Positions 31,131 through 39,042 of a DNA stretch of 64,000 nucleotides are shown here, piece after piece; the stretch's first letter is position 1, and every line of letters starts with the position of its first letter. Source of the stretch: Streptomyces ruber. Its GTDB lineage: Bacteria; Actinomycetota; Actinomycetes; Streptomycetales; Streptomycetaceae. Location of the stretch: contig NZ_BMQK01000022.1 in the NCBI RefSeq assembly GCF_014648075.1, positions 1 through 64,000 of the forward strand. The letters run 5' to 3'. The notes beneath the pieces are model-generated. The model was not told the DNA's origin and did no database searches. It worked only from the letters and a program-made list of their open reading frames with translations. The position numbers and the translations under genes are program-made.

Positions 31131-31703
31131 TCAGGGGTGCGGGTGGGGCTGTGGGTGCGGGTCCGGAAGGGTGGGGTGTTCCAGAGCACGCTGCATGAGG
31201 AGCGTGTCGATCCATCGGCCGTGTTTGCGGCCGACGGCCGTCAGGCGGCCGGCCTCGGTGAAGCCGAAGCGGCGGTGCAGGGCGACCGAGCCCCCGTCCC
31301 CCGTGTCGGCGATCACCGCGATCATCCGGCGCACCCCGGCCGCGGCGGACCCTTTCAGCAGGGCGTCCAGCAGGGCCGTGCCCAGTCCTCGGCCGGTGTG
31401 TCCCGGCGCGAGGTAGACGGTGTCCTCGGCCGTGTGCCGGTAGGCGGGTTTGGGGCGCCAGGGGCTGGCGTACGCGTAGCCGACCACTGATGCGGTGTGG
31501 TCGTCGGGGACGTGGGGAACGGCGAGTTCGGCTACGAGGAAGGGCAGCCCGCGGGCGTTCCGGTCCTCGAGGACGCGCAGCCACTCGTCCGTGCTCCGAG
31601 GCTCCTCGTCGAAGGTGGCCAGCGTCTCGGTGACGTAGTGGGCGTTGATCGCCGCGATGGTTCGGACATCCTCGGGCGTCGCCGGACGGATCAGCACGGA
31701 CAT
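31131..31703 (-). CDS. GNAT acetyltransferase, phosphinothricin-acetyltransferase-like
   Basis: The 190-residue product starts MSVLIRPATPEDVRTI and shows the subgroup features TFDEEPRS, VVGYAYASPWRPKPAYRHTAEDTVYL and the acetyl-CoA loop GHTGRGLGTALL. C-terminal FGFTEAGRLTAVGRKHGRW is also typical. Enzymes of this group acetylate amino groups of small molecules such as phosphinothricin or methionine sulfoximine; the true substrate is unknown. The tail is an odd His/Pro run (HPQPHPHP). It faces away from the DUF2252 gene. Confidence 0.9.
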   Translation of the reverse strand: MSVLIRPATPEDVRTIAAINAHYVTETLATFDEEPRSTDEWLRVLEDRNARGLPFLVAELAVPHVPDDHTASVVGYAYASPWRPKPAYRHTAEDTVYLAPGHTGRGLGTALLDALLKGSAAAGVRRMIAVIADTGDGGSVALHRRFGFTEAGRLTAVGRKHGRWIDTLLMQRALEHPTLPDPHPQPHPHP

Positions 31704-31811
31704 GGCAGTTCCCTTCTTCAGCCCTTCCCCAACCCTTCTCCAGCCCCTTCGCAGGGACTCCTCGGGATCGCACGAGTATGTCGTCGTGGAGTCCGGAGCT
31801 CCCCGGTTGAC

Positions 31812-31884
31812 CGGTGCCAGTGCCAGTGCCAGTGCCGGTGCCGGTGCCGTGCCGGTGCCGGTGCCGGGGCCAGTGCCGGTGCCG
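31812..31884. repeat. Non-coding GTGCC(A/G) hexamer array
   Basis: About eleven imperfect copies of a GTGCCA/GTGCCG hexamer lie in the 296-bp interval 31704-31999, upstream of both the GNAT and DUF2252 genes. The array resembles the coding hexamer array in the kinase gene at 11459-11545 but lies outside any gene. A perfect DnaA box, TTGTCCACA, follows at 31911-31919. No other gene is seen in this interval. Confidence 0.75.
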
Positions 31885-31999
31885 TCGGCGGACGGGCTGT
31901 GACTTCGAGGTTGTCCACAGGGTCTGACGCCTCACGTCGAGCGGCTGTACGGTCGTCGGGGGGCCGAGGTGGTGTTCGTGTACGGGGGAGGCGGTGCGG

Positions 32000-33406
32000 A
32001 TGCCGGCGCAGGAGGCGGGCGGGGCGCGGTTGCCCTGGGTGCGGGGCTTCGCACGATGGCCCTCGCGGGACTCGCCCAAGGCGGAGGGGAAGGCGCTGCG
32101 CGAGCGGGTGCGTCGAGCGGCGCACGCCGAGCTGACGCTCGACGCCGGCCGGCCGGACGCGGTGGCCGCCGTCGAGGCTTCCAACCGGGGCCGGATCCCC
32201 GAGCTCATGCCGCTCCGGGTCGGCAGGATGGCCGCGACACCGTTCGCGTTCCTGCGCGGCTCGGCCGGTCTGATGGCGTACGACCTCGTGCGGACGCCCA
32301 TGACGGGCATCGGCGCCCAGATTTGCGGCGACGCGCACGCGGGGAACTTCGGCCTGTACGGCGACGCGCGCGGCGGACTGGTCATCGATCTCAACGACTT
32401 CGACGAGACCGTCCACGGACCGTGGGAGTGGGACCTCAAGCGGCTCGCCACGTCGCTGGTGCTGGCCGGACGGGAGGCGGGCGCGTCCGAGCACCGGTGC
32501 CGGGAGGCGGCGCACGACGCGGCGGGGGCCTACCGTCGCACGATGCGGCTGCTCGCCAAACTGCCGGCACTCGACGCGTGGAACGCCATCGCGGACGAGG
32601 AACTGGTCTCCCACACCGACGCCCACGACCTGCTGGGCACGCTGGGGCGGGTGCAGGAGAAGGCACGGGCGAACACGAGCGGTCGGTTCGCGGCGAGGTC
32701 GACACGGGTGCTGGACGACGGCACGCGCCGTTTCGTGGCCGCGCCTCCGGTGCTGCGTCGCATCCCGGACACGGAGGCCGCGGCGGTGGCGGTCTCCCTG
32801 GAGGAGTACCTCGGCACCCTGCCCGAGGACAGGCTGCCCCTCCTCGCCCGCCACGCGGTGCACGACGTCGCGTTCCGAGTGGTCGGCACGGGCAGCGTGG
32901 GCACGCGCTCGTACGTCGTCCTCCTCCTGGACCACCGGGGTGAGGCGCTCGTCCTCCAGGTCAAGGAGGCCCGTCCCTCGGTGCTGGTACCGCACCTGGG
33001 CAAGGCCGGCTTCGACGTCCCGGAGGTGTCCCACGAGGGCCGCCGGGTGGTCCTCGGCCAGAAGCGCATGCAGGTCGTCAGCGACAACCTCCTCGGCTGG
33101 ACCACGGTCGGCGGGCTCCCCTTCCAGGTACGCCAGTTCCGCAACCGCAAGGGCAGCGTCGACCCGGCCGAGCTGGCCACCGACCAGATCGACGACTACG
33201 CCCGCATGACCGGAGCGCTTCTGGCCCGTGCCCACAGCCACAGCGCCGACCCGCGCCTGGTCGCCGGTTACTGCGGCAAGAGCGAGGAGCTGGACGAGGC
33301 CGTCGCGTCGTTCGCCGTCGCCTGTGCCGACCGCACGGAGGCGGACCACGCCGAGCTCGTGACCGCCGTCAGGGAGGGGCGGGTGGCGGCGGAGCAAGGG
33401 GTCTGA
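32000..33406 (+). CDS. DUF2252 family protein
   Basis: The 468-residue cytosolic product has APH/kinase-like motifs: ICGDAHAGNFGLYGD resembles the HGDxHxxN catalytic loop and VIDLNDFDET the metal-binding DxD strand. This is the usual pattern of DUF2252, whose activity is undetermined. I chose the ATG at 32000 because GGGGGAG lies at proper distance; a GTG six bases earlier is too close to it. The gene stands alone and ends in a Glu-rich helix. Confidence 0.88.
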   Translation: MPAQEAGGARLPWVRGFARWPSRDSPKAEGKALRERVRRAAHAELTLDAGRPDAVAAVEASNRGRIPELMPLRVGRMAATPFAFLRGSAGLMAYDLVRTPMTGIGAQICGDAHAGNFGLYGDARGGLVIDLNDFDETVHGPWEWDLKRLATSLVLAGREAGASEHRCREAAHDAAGAYRRTMRLLAKLPALDAWNAIADEELVSHTDAHDLLGTLGRVQEKARANTSGRFAARSTRVLDDGTRRFVAAPPVLRRIPDTEAAAVAVSLEEYLGTLPEDRLPLLARHAVHDVAFRVVGTGSVGTRSYVVLLLDHRGEALVLQVKEARPSVLVPHLGKAGFDVPEVSHEGRRVVLGQKRMQVVSDNLLGWTTVGGLPFQVRQFRNRKGSVDPAELATDQIDDYARMTGALLARAHSHSADPRLVAGYCGKSEELDEAVASFAVACADRTEADHAELVTAVREGRVAAEQGV

Positions 33407-33536
33407 GGGGCGGCTGCCGACAGTCCGCGGGAGGGGGAGCGGGTGGTGCCCGGAGGCGTGAGGGGGCGGTCCGCGGGTGGTGCCCGGACGTGTGCGGAGG
33501 CGGTCCGGTCGGACAGGTGTGGCCTACGCTGGTCGG

Positions 33537-34463
33537 GTGACGAGCCCGGAAGCCGATCAGTTTCAGTTCCAGCCCGAGACCGATGCCGGGTTCCCGGCCG
33601 GTGCCGCCGCCGATGACGGTGCCGCCGCCGAGACCGTCGCCGGCGAGCCGCAGGGGCAGGTGCGGGGCGGCGATGCCGGGGGCGAGCGGCCCGAGGCGCG
33701 GCTGGAGCGGGCCGTGCGCGCGGCCGAACATGCGTTGATCGAGTTCGAGATCGCCGTGGAGACCTTCCGCGTCGAGGTGGAGAACTTCTCGAGGCTGCAC
33801 CACCAGAAACTGGGGCCGATGTACGCCCGGCTCGATGAGCTGGACGCGCAGATCGCCGAGGCGAAAGCCGCGCGCACCGGGGATCCGGAGGACGTACGCG
33901 CGGCTCACGAGGCCAGGGCGCGGGTGATGCCCATGCCGGGCGTGGAGGAGCTGTTCCACGGCTGGATGGACTCGGACGGCCTGTTCCCCGAGGCCGCCGC
34001 CATGCTCACCGACCAGCCCGTACGGCCGCCGGAGCGGGTGCGGCCGAGCGAGGAGGCCCGCAGGCTCTACCGGGAGCTCGCGCGCAGGGCCCATCCGGAC
34101 CTGGCGCAGGACGAGGGCGAGCGCAAGCGGCGGGACGAGTTCATCGCCCGGGTCAACGCCGCCTACGGCCGTGGGGACGAGGCGCTGCTGCGGGAGCTGT
34201 CCGAGGAGTGGGACGCCGGTCCCGTCGCCGAGGAGAGCAGGCCCAGCCGCAGCGAGGAGCTCTACGCCCGCCTCGAATGGCTCGCCCGGCGCAAGGAGCT
34301 GCTCACCCTGGTCGCCCGGGAACTGGAGGAGGGAGCCATCGGCGCGATGCTGCGCCTGGCACCGGACGACCCCGACCGCCTCCTCGACGAGATCGCCGAA
34401 CAGCTCCTCGCCCAGGTGGCCGAGCGCGAGGCGGAGCTGTCGCGGTTCCTGTCCCAGGGGTAG
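33537..34463 (+). CDS. J-domain-like coiled-coil protein
   Basis: The 308-residue product has a disordered acidic start and a long coiled coil (about 55-130). A segment at about 172-215, EEARRLYRELARRAHPDLAQ, contains the HPD signature of J proteins (186-188) between two helices. This suggests an interaction with DnaK, but the first J helix and a G/F region are not evident. A second helical region follows. The GTG at 33537 starts MTSPEADQF. The true role is unknown. Confidence 0.75.
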   Translation: MTSPEADQFQFQPETDAGFPAGAAADDGAAAETVAGEPQGQVRGGDAGGERPEARLERAVRAAEHALIEFEIAVETFRVEVENFSRLHHQKLGPMYARLDELDAQIAEAKAARTGDPEDVRAAHEARARVMPMPGVEELFHGWMDSDGLFPEAAAMLTDQPVRPPERVRPSEEARRLYRELARRAHPDLAQDEGERKRRDEFIARVNAAYGRGDEALLRELSEEWDAGPVAEESRPSRSEELYARLEWLARRKELLTLVARELEEGAIGAMLRLAPDDPDRLLDEIAEQLLAQVAEREAELSRFLSQG

Positions 34464-34482
34464 GCCGCGCTCGGGGCGCCCG

Positions 34483-34515
34483 CCGGTCGGGTAGCGCCAG
34501 CCGGTCGGGTAGCGT
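34483..34515 (+). repeat. Tandem 15-mer before the rhodanese gene
   Basis: GCCGGTCGGGTAGCG occurs at 34483-34497 and 34501-34515, just before the ATG at 34523. The copies lie at the place of the ribosome-binding region, and no classic AGGAG is seen. Confidence 0.7.
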
Positions 34516-34522
34516 CGGACGC

Positions 34523-34870
34523 ATGCATTTCGGAGCTGGTGTGCCCACGGTGGAGGTCGCGGACCTCAAGGACGGCGACTTCCTGCTGGACGTCCGCGAG
34601 GACGACGAGTGGCAGGCGGGCCACGCCGAGGGGGCGCTGCACATCCCCATCAGCGAGTTCGTGGCCCGGTACGGCGAATTCACCGAGGCGGCGCCGCAGG
34701 ACGGCCGGGTTCATGTGATCTGCCGGAGCGGCGGACGATCGGCGCAGGTCACGATGTACCTCGCCCAGCAGGGCATCGATGCCGTGAACGTCGACGGCGG
34801 CATGCACGCCTGGGCGGCCGCCGGACGCCCGGTCGTGGACGACAAGGGACAGTCGGGCTTCGTGCTCTGA
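34523..34870 (+). CDS. Single-domain rhodanese-like sulfurtransferase
   Basis: The 115-residue cytosolic product has the rhodanese fold: FLLDVREDDEWQAGHAEGALHIP for the CH2A region and the active-site loop VICRSGGRSAQ, with Cys as persulfide carrier. It is followed by VNVDGGMHAWAAAG. It moves sulfane sulfur between small acceptors or proteins; the acceptor is unknown. The ATG at 34523 is chosen from the conserved N-terminus. Confidence 0.92.
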   Translation: MHFGAGVPTVEVADLKDGDFLLDVREDDEWQAGHAEGALHIPISEFVARYGEFTEAAPQDGRVHVICRSGGRSAQVTMYLAQQGIDAVNVDGGMHAWAAAGRPVVDDKGQSGFVL

Positions 34871-34879
34871 CCGGTCGGC

Positions 34880-34945
34880 GATCACCTATCGAAGATCACC
34901 GATCAGCGGTTACCGATCAGTGGTTACCGGTTACTGGTTACCGGT
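34880..34945. repeat. Degenerate GATCA / GGTTACC repeats between convergent genes
   Basis: Iterated units such as GATCAGCGGTTACC, GATCAGTGGTTACC and GGTTACTGGTTACC lie between the rhodanese and paaE stops and run into the last codons of paaE. AT content is higher than in the flanks. No clean terminator hairpin is seen. Confidence 0.6.
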
Positions 34946-36014
34946 CGAAGTCCAGCTCCACCTCCTCCGTGGCCGGGTGCGACTGGCAGGCCAGTACATA
35001 GCCGGCTCCGAGCTCCTCCGGTTCCAGTGCGTAGTTCCGGTCCATCCGTACCTCGCCCGACACCAGGAAGGCCCGGCAGGTCCCGCACACTCCGCCCTTG
35101 CAGGCGTAGGGCGCGTCGGGACGGTTGCGCAGCACTGTGTCCAGCAGGGACTCGCGCTCCCGCACGGGCCAGGTTCCGCCACGGCCGTCGAGACGGACGG
35201 TGACCGTGCTGTGTGCGGGAGCGGTCGTGGCGGTGGGGGCGGCGGAGGCCGGCGCCGTTGCGGCGTCGACGTGGAAGATCTCCTCGTGGATCCGGGCGCG
35301 GGGCACCCCGAGGCCGCGCAGCGCCCGCTCCGCTTCCTGCACCAGGCCGAACGGCCCGCACAGGAACCACCCCGCCACCCGCCGCACGGGCAGCAACGCC
35401 GGGAGCAGTCCGGTCAGCCGCTCCCTGTCGAGCCTTCCGGACGGCAGGCCCGCCTGTTGCTCCTCCCGCGAGAGCGCCGTGACCAGCTGCAACCGCTCCG
35501 GGAAACGGTCCTTGAGGTCGGCGACCTCCTCCAGGAACATCGTCGACGCCGAGGTCCGGTCGCTGCGTATCAGACAGAACCGGGCTGTCGGCTCCCGCTC
35601 CAGCAGGGTCGTCACGATCGACAGCACGGGAGTGATTCCGCTCCCGCCCACCACCGCCGCGTACAGCCCTGGCGCGGGCTCCAGGGTGAAGCGCCCCGCG
35701 GGCGTCATCACCTCCACCTCGTCGCCGACGGCGATCTCCTTCAGCGCGTACGTGGAGAACGCGCCGCCCTCGACCAGCCGCACCCCGACCCGGAGCGTCC
35801 GCGGGCCCTCGGTGCCGGGCGCCGGAGCCGGGGAGCAGATCGAGTAGGTGCGGCGGACGTCGGTGCCGTCGGCGGTGCGGCGCAGTGCCAGGTGCTGGCC
35901 GGGGGTGTGCCGGTACTCCTCGCGCAGACCGGGCGGCACCGCGAAGGTGAGTGCCACGGAGTCGTCCGTCGGGCGGTCGACCGCGGCCACCCGGAGCGTG
36001 TGGAAGCGGGCCAT
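34938..36014 (-). CDS. paaE: Phenylacetyl-CoA epoxidase reductase subunit PaaE
   Basis: The 358-residue reductase passes electrons from NADPH to the PaaA di-iron centre. Domains in order are FAD-binding (RTYSICSP), NAD(P)-binding (GGSGITPVLSI, CGPFGLV) and a plant-type 2Fe-2S domain. The iron ligands are CKGGVCGTC (C-x4-C-x2-C) and a later Cys in VLACQSHP. The ATG at 36014 overlaps the paaD stop by one base (TGATG). It is last in the paaABCDE operon. Confidence 0.95.
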   Translation of the reverse strand: MARFHTLRVAAVDRPTDDSVALTFAVPPGLREEYRHTPGQHLALRRTADGTDVRRTYSICSPAPAPGTEGPRTLRVGVRLVEGGAFSTYALKEIAVGDEVEVMTPAGRFTLEPAPGLYAAVVGGSGITPVLSIVTTLLEREPTARFCLIRSDRTSASTMFLEEVADLKDRFPERLQLVTALSREEQQAGLPSGRLDRERLTGLLPALLPVRRVAGWFLCGPFGLVQEAERALRGLGVPRARIHEEIFHVDAATAPASAAPTATTAPAHSTVTVRLDGRGGTWPVRERESLLDTVLRNRPDAPYACKGGVCGTCRAFLVSGEVRMDRNYALEPEELGAGYVLACQSHPATEEVELDFDR

Positions 36015-36637
36015 CACAGCTCCTTGAAGTGGTCGAACGGCTCACGGCAGGACAGGCATCGCCGCAGCGCCTTGCACGCGGTGGACGAGAAACGGCTGAG
36101 CAGCTCGGTGTCGGCCGACCCGCACCGAGGGCACCGCAGCGGCTCCGTGTCCGGAGCTCCGGTGATCGTCCGGGTCGGGCCGAGTGTCAGCGGTACCGGT
36201 GCCGGCGCCGGAGCCCGGGTCGCACGTGGTGGTGCTATGCCGGACTCACGCAGCTTGCGCCGTCCCTCGGGCGAGATGTCGTCCGTCGACCAGGCGGGCG
36301 TGAGCACCGTGTGGACGGAGATCTCCCGCACGCCATGCTCCCGCAGGACGCGCTCTATGTCGGAGGACATGGCCTCCACGGCGGGACATCCCGTGTACGT
36401 CGGTGTCAGCTCGACCTCCACCGACCCCGCCGAGCCGACGTGCACCGCACGCAGCACGCCCAGCTCCTCCAGGGTGAGCACGGGCAGCTCGGGGTCGGGT
36501 ACGGAGCCGGCCAGCCGGAGCAGCTCCGCCTCCGACAGGGTCGGCGGGGTCGGCGGGGTCGGCGGGGTCGGCGAGGGCGATGGAGTCGATGGAGTCGATG
36601 GGGGCGATGGAGTCGATGGGGTCGTGGGGGTCACCAT
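36014..36637 (-). CDS. paaD: Phenylacetate pathway protein PaaD
   Basis: The 207-residue product is a DUF59/MIP18-type protein thought to help assemble iron-sulfur centres of the epoxidase complex. It has LRLAGSVPDPELPVLTLEELGVL, TYTGCPAVEAM, and a C-terminal zinc-ribbon (CPRCGSADTELL with later CKAL and CLSC). The N-terminus carries an unusual run of Thr/Pro/Ser repeats (about 3-32) not typical of the family. The ATG at 36637 overlaps the end of paaC by 7 bases. Confidence 0.93.
   Translation of the reverse strand: MVTPTTPSTPSPPSTPSTPSPSPTPPTPPTPPTLSEAELLRLAGSVPDPELPVLTLEELGVLRAVHVGSAGSVEVELTPTYTGCPAVEAMSSDIERVLREHGVREISVHTVLTPAWSTDDISPEGRRKLRESGIAPPRATRAPAPAPVPLTLGPTRTITGAPDTEPLRCPRCGSADTELLSRFSSTACKALRRCLSCREPFDHFKEL
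36539..36630 (-). repeat. 9-bp tandem repeats in the paaD 5' end
   Basis: GGCGGGGTC-type units followed by GATGGAGTC-type units encode the PTPPTPP and TPSTPS runs of PaaD. The length is a clear multiple of three, so the frame is kept. Confidence 0.75.
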
Positions 36638-37353
36638 GACGCCCCCGGGTGGCTGCGGTGCAGGTGCTGCATCTCGGCGAGCATCCGCCCGAAGGGCTCG
36701 GTGTGGACGCCCTGGCGCCCGGCACCCGCCGTCCACGCTCCGGTCCGTGGCCCTTCGGGGACCGTCAGGGTGGCCCGACCGAGCACCTGCCCCACGGACT
36801 CCTCCCAGGCGGTCCGCAGCTCTTCCCGGTCGACCCCGTCCAGGCCGTCCACCGGCTGGAACATCTCCCCGGTGAAACGCCACAGCGCCGCGCACGCCCG
36901 GTCCATCCGCTGATGACTCTCGTCCGTCCCGTCACCGAGGCGCAGCGTCCATTGCTCGGCGTGGTCCTGGTGGTACGCGACCTCCTTGACGGCCTTGGCC
37001 GCCAGTCCGGCGAACCGGGTCTTCCCGGCGGCCAGTTGCCCGTAGAGCAGCCGCTGGTACGTGGAGAAGTACAGCTGGCGGGCGATGGTGTGGGCGAAGT
37101 CGCCGTTCGGCTGTTCCACGAGCTGGAGGTTGCGGAAGGCGCGCTCCTCGCGCAGATACGCCAACTCGTCCTCGTCGCCGGCCATGGACAGCAGCACTCT
37201 GGCCTGGCCGAGGAGATCCAGCGCGATGTTGGCGAGGGCGACCTCCTCCTCGAGGACGGGAGCGTGGCCCGCCCACTCCCCCAGCCGGTGGGAGAGCACC
37301 AGGGCGTCGTCACCGAGGGCGAGGGCTGCCAGGGGGGCGGTGGTGGCCGTCAC
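36631..37353 (-). CDS. paaC: Phenylacetyl-CoA epoxidase structural subunit PaaC
   Basis: The 240-residue product is the non-catalytic ferritin-like partner that forms a stable pair with PaaA. Characteristic segments include DDALVLSHRLGEWAGHAPVLEEEVALANIALDLLGQAR, split here over residues 14-50, NGDFAHTIARQLYFSTYQ and KEVAYHQDHAEQW. The GTG at 37353 overlaps the paaB stop (GTGA). Confidence 0.95.
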   Translation of the reverse strand: MTATTAPLAALALGDDALVLSHRLGEWAGHAPVLEEEVALANIALDLLGQARVLLSMAGDEDELAYLREERAFRNLQLVEQPNGDFAHTIARQLYFSTYQRLLYGQLAAGKTRFAGLAAKAVKEVAYHQDHAEQWTLRLGDGTDESHQRMDRACAALWRFTGEMFQPVDGLDGVDREELRTAWEESVGQVLGRATLTVPEGPRTGAWTAGAGRQGVHTEPFGRMLAEMQHLHRSHPGASW

Positions 37354-37637
37354 AGGTGCCGCACCCCCTCCGGGATCTCGTAGAACGTCGGGTGCCGGTA
37401 CGGCTTGTCGGCGGCCGGTTCGAAGAAGGGGTCCTTCTCGTCCGGCGAGGACGCCGTGATGGCGGCGGACGGGACGACCCACAGGGAGACGCCCTCGCCG
37501 CGGCGGGTGTACAGGTCGCGCGCGTTGCGCAGGGCCAGCTCGGCGTCCGGGGCGTGCAGGCTGCCGGCGTGGGTGTGCGAGAGGCCGCGCCGGGAGCGTA
37601 CGAAGACCTCCCACAGGGGCCAGTCGGTGTCCGTCAT
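37350..37637 (-). CDS. paaB: Phenylacetyl-CoA epoxidase subunit PaaB
   Basis: The 95-residue product is a small bridging subunit of the epoxidase. Family sequence includes WPLWEVFVRSRRGLSHTHAGSLHAPD and LRNARDLYTRRGEGVSLWVVP. The ATG at 37637 overlaps the paaA stop by 4 bases, and the stop overlaps paaC. Length and content match characterised PaaB. Confidence 0.95.
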   Translation of the reverse strand: MTDTDWPLWEVFVRSRRGLSHTHAGSLHAPDAELALRNARDLYTRRGEGVSLWVVPSAAITASSPDEKDPFFEPAADKPYRHPTFYEIPEGVRHL

Positions 37638-38728
37638 GCTCGCCTCACTCCCGTCTCGCCGGTGTGTGCGGTCCCGGTGCGCCCGGCTGCCGTGTCCCCG
37701 GCTGAGGTCTCCCCGGCTGAGGTGGTCTCGGCTCCGTTGTGCTTGGTCGCGTACGCCGCGGCCGCCTCCCGCACCCAGGCGCCCTCCTCGTGGGCGCGCC
37801 TGCGGCGGCTCATCCGCTGTTCGTTGCAGGGGCCGTTGCCCTTGAGGACCTGCTTGAACTCCGACCAGTCGATGGGGCCGAAGTCGTAGTGCCCCCGCTC
37901 CTCGTTCCACCTCAACTCCGGATCGGGGAGCGTGAGGCCCAGCGACTCGGCCTGGGGGACGCATATGTCCACGAAGCGCTGGCGCAGCTCGTCGTTCGAG
38001 TGGCGCTTGATCTTCCAGGCCATCGACTGTGCGGAGTGCTGTGACTCGTCGTCGGGCGGACCGAACATCATCAGGGACGGCCACCACCAGCGGTCCACCG
38101 CGTCCTGCGCCATGGCGTGCTGTTCGGGGGTGCCGCGGCTCAGGGTGAGCAGAAGCTCGTACCCCTGGCGCTGGTGGAAGGACTCCTCCTTGCAGATGCG
38201 GACCATCGCGCGTGCGTACGGGCCGTACGAGCAGCGGCACAGCGGGACCTGGTTGGTGATCGCGGCGCCGTCCACCAACCAGCCGATCGCACCGACGTCC
38301 GCCCAGGTCAGGGTGGGGTAGTTGAAGATCGAGGAGTATTTCTGGCGGCCGCTGTGCAGTTTGTCGAGGAGCTCTTCGCGGCTGGTGCCGAGGGTTTCGG
38401 CCGCGCTGTACAGGTACAGCCCGTGGCCCGCCTCGTCCTGGACCTTGGCCATCAGGATCGCCTTGCGGCGCAGGGACGGCGCGCGCGTGATCCAGTTGGC
38501 CTCCGGCTGCATACCGATGATCTCGGAGTGCGCGTGCTGTGCGATCTGCCGGACCAGCGTGGAGCGGTAGGCGTCGGGCATCCAGTCGCGGGGCTCGATG
38601 CGCTCGTCGGCCGCGACGGCGGCGTCGAAGGCCGTCTCGTACGCGGACGCGAGCACATCCTCGTCCGACCGGCCGTCCGTCCGGTCGTCCTCCCGCGTCC
38701 GGGCCGTCCGGTGCGCTGTTGTCGCCAT
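37634..38728 (-). CDS. paaA: Phenylacetyl-CoA epoxidase catalytic subunit PaaA
   Basis: The 364-residue di-iron oxygenase converts phenylacetyl-CoA to the ring 1,2-epoxide. Iron ligands are in HAHSEIIGMQPE, KVQDEAGHG and CKEESFHQRQG. The C-terminal tail carries Thr/Gly/Ala repeats (AGETSAGDTAAGRTG). The ATG at 38728 is the first gene of a tightly overlapping paaABCDE operon. A palindromic operator (38755-38768) lies 27 bases upstream. No phenylacetate-CoA ligase, paaF or paaG is nearby. Confidence 0.96.
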   Translation of the reverse strand: MATTAHRTARTREDDRTDGRSDEDVLASAYETAFDAAVAADERIEPRDWMPDAYRSTLVRQIAQHAHSEIIGMQPEANWITRAPSLRRKAILMAKVQDEAGHGLYLYSAAETLGTSREELLDKLHSGRQKYSSIFNYPTLTWADVGAIGWLVDGAAITNQVPLCRCSYGPYARAMVRICKEESFHQRQGYELLLTLSRGTPEQHAMAQDAVDRWWWPSLMMFGPPDDESQHSAQSMAWKIKRHSNDELRQRFVDICVPQAESLGLTLPDPELRWNEERGHYDFGPIDWSEFKQVLKGNGPCNEQRMSRRRRAHEEGAWVREAAAAYATKHNGAETTSAGETSAGDTAAGRTGTAHTGETGVRRA

Positions 38729-39042
38729 CGGTCCCCCTTGACCTCTCGCTCCCGACCGATCGTTCGGTCCGCTCTGTGTCCATGGTGAGTGGACGCGCCG
38801 TAAGGTGTCAACCGCTGTGGATAACTCCCGTCGACCCGTGTGAGCGGTGTGTTGAAACGACCGCTGTGTCCACAGATGCTGCGCGGGCGGTCACGTCTGA
38901 GTACCGTTCCGATGCGAACACCGCGGCGCGGTCGGGCGAACGTACATATGTGCGGAGGGGCTGCGCGGCCGTCAGGGACGGGCCGGGCACGACCCGGACT
39001 CGGTGAGAAGCCAAGCGACCGGACATCGGGGATCGGGGCGGA
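38729..39042. other. Divergent control region between paaA and the DUF5819 gene
   Basis: This 314-bp interval holds the TetR-type operator at 38755-38768 and a perfect DnaA box, TGTGGATAA (38816-38824). A one-mismatch box, GTGTCCACA, lies near 38865-38873. No gene is seen. Confidence 0.55.
38755..38768. promoter_or_regulatory. Predicted TetR/PaaR operator before paaA
   Basis: ACCGATCGTTCGGT fits ACCG-N2-CG-N2-CGGT and is flanked by G and C that extend the symmetry. The same pattern stands before paaN/paaH (43941-43954). It probably overlaps the paaA promoter, so binding would repress. Confidence 0.7.
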
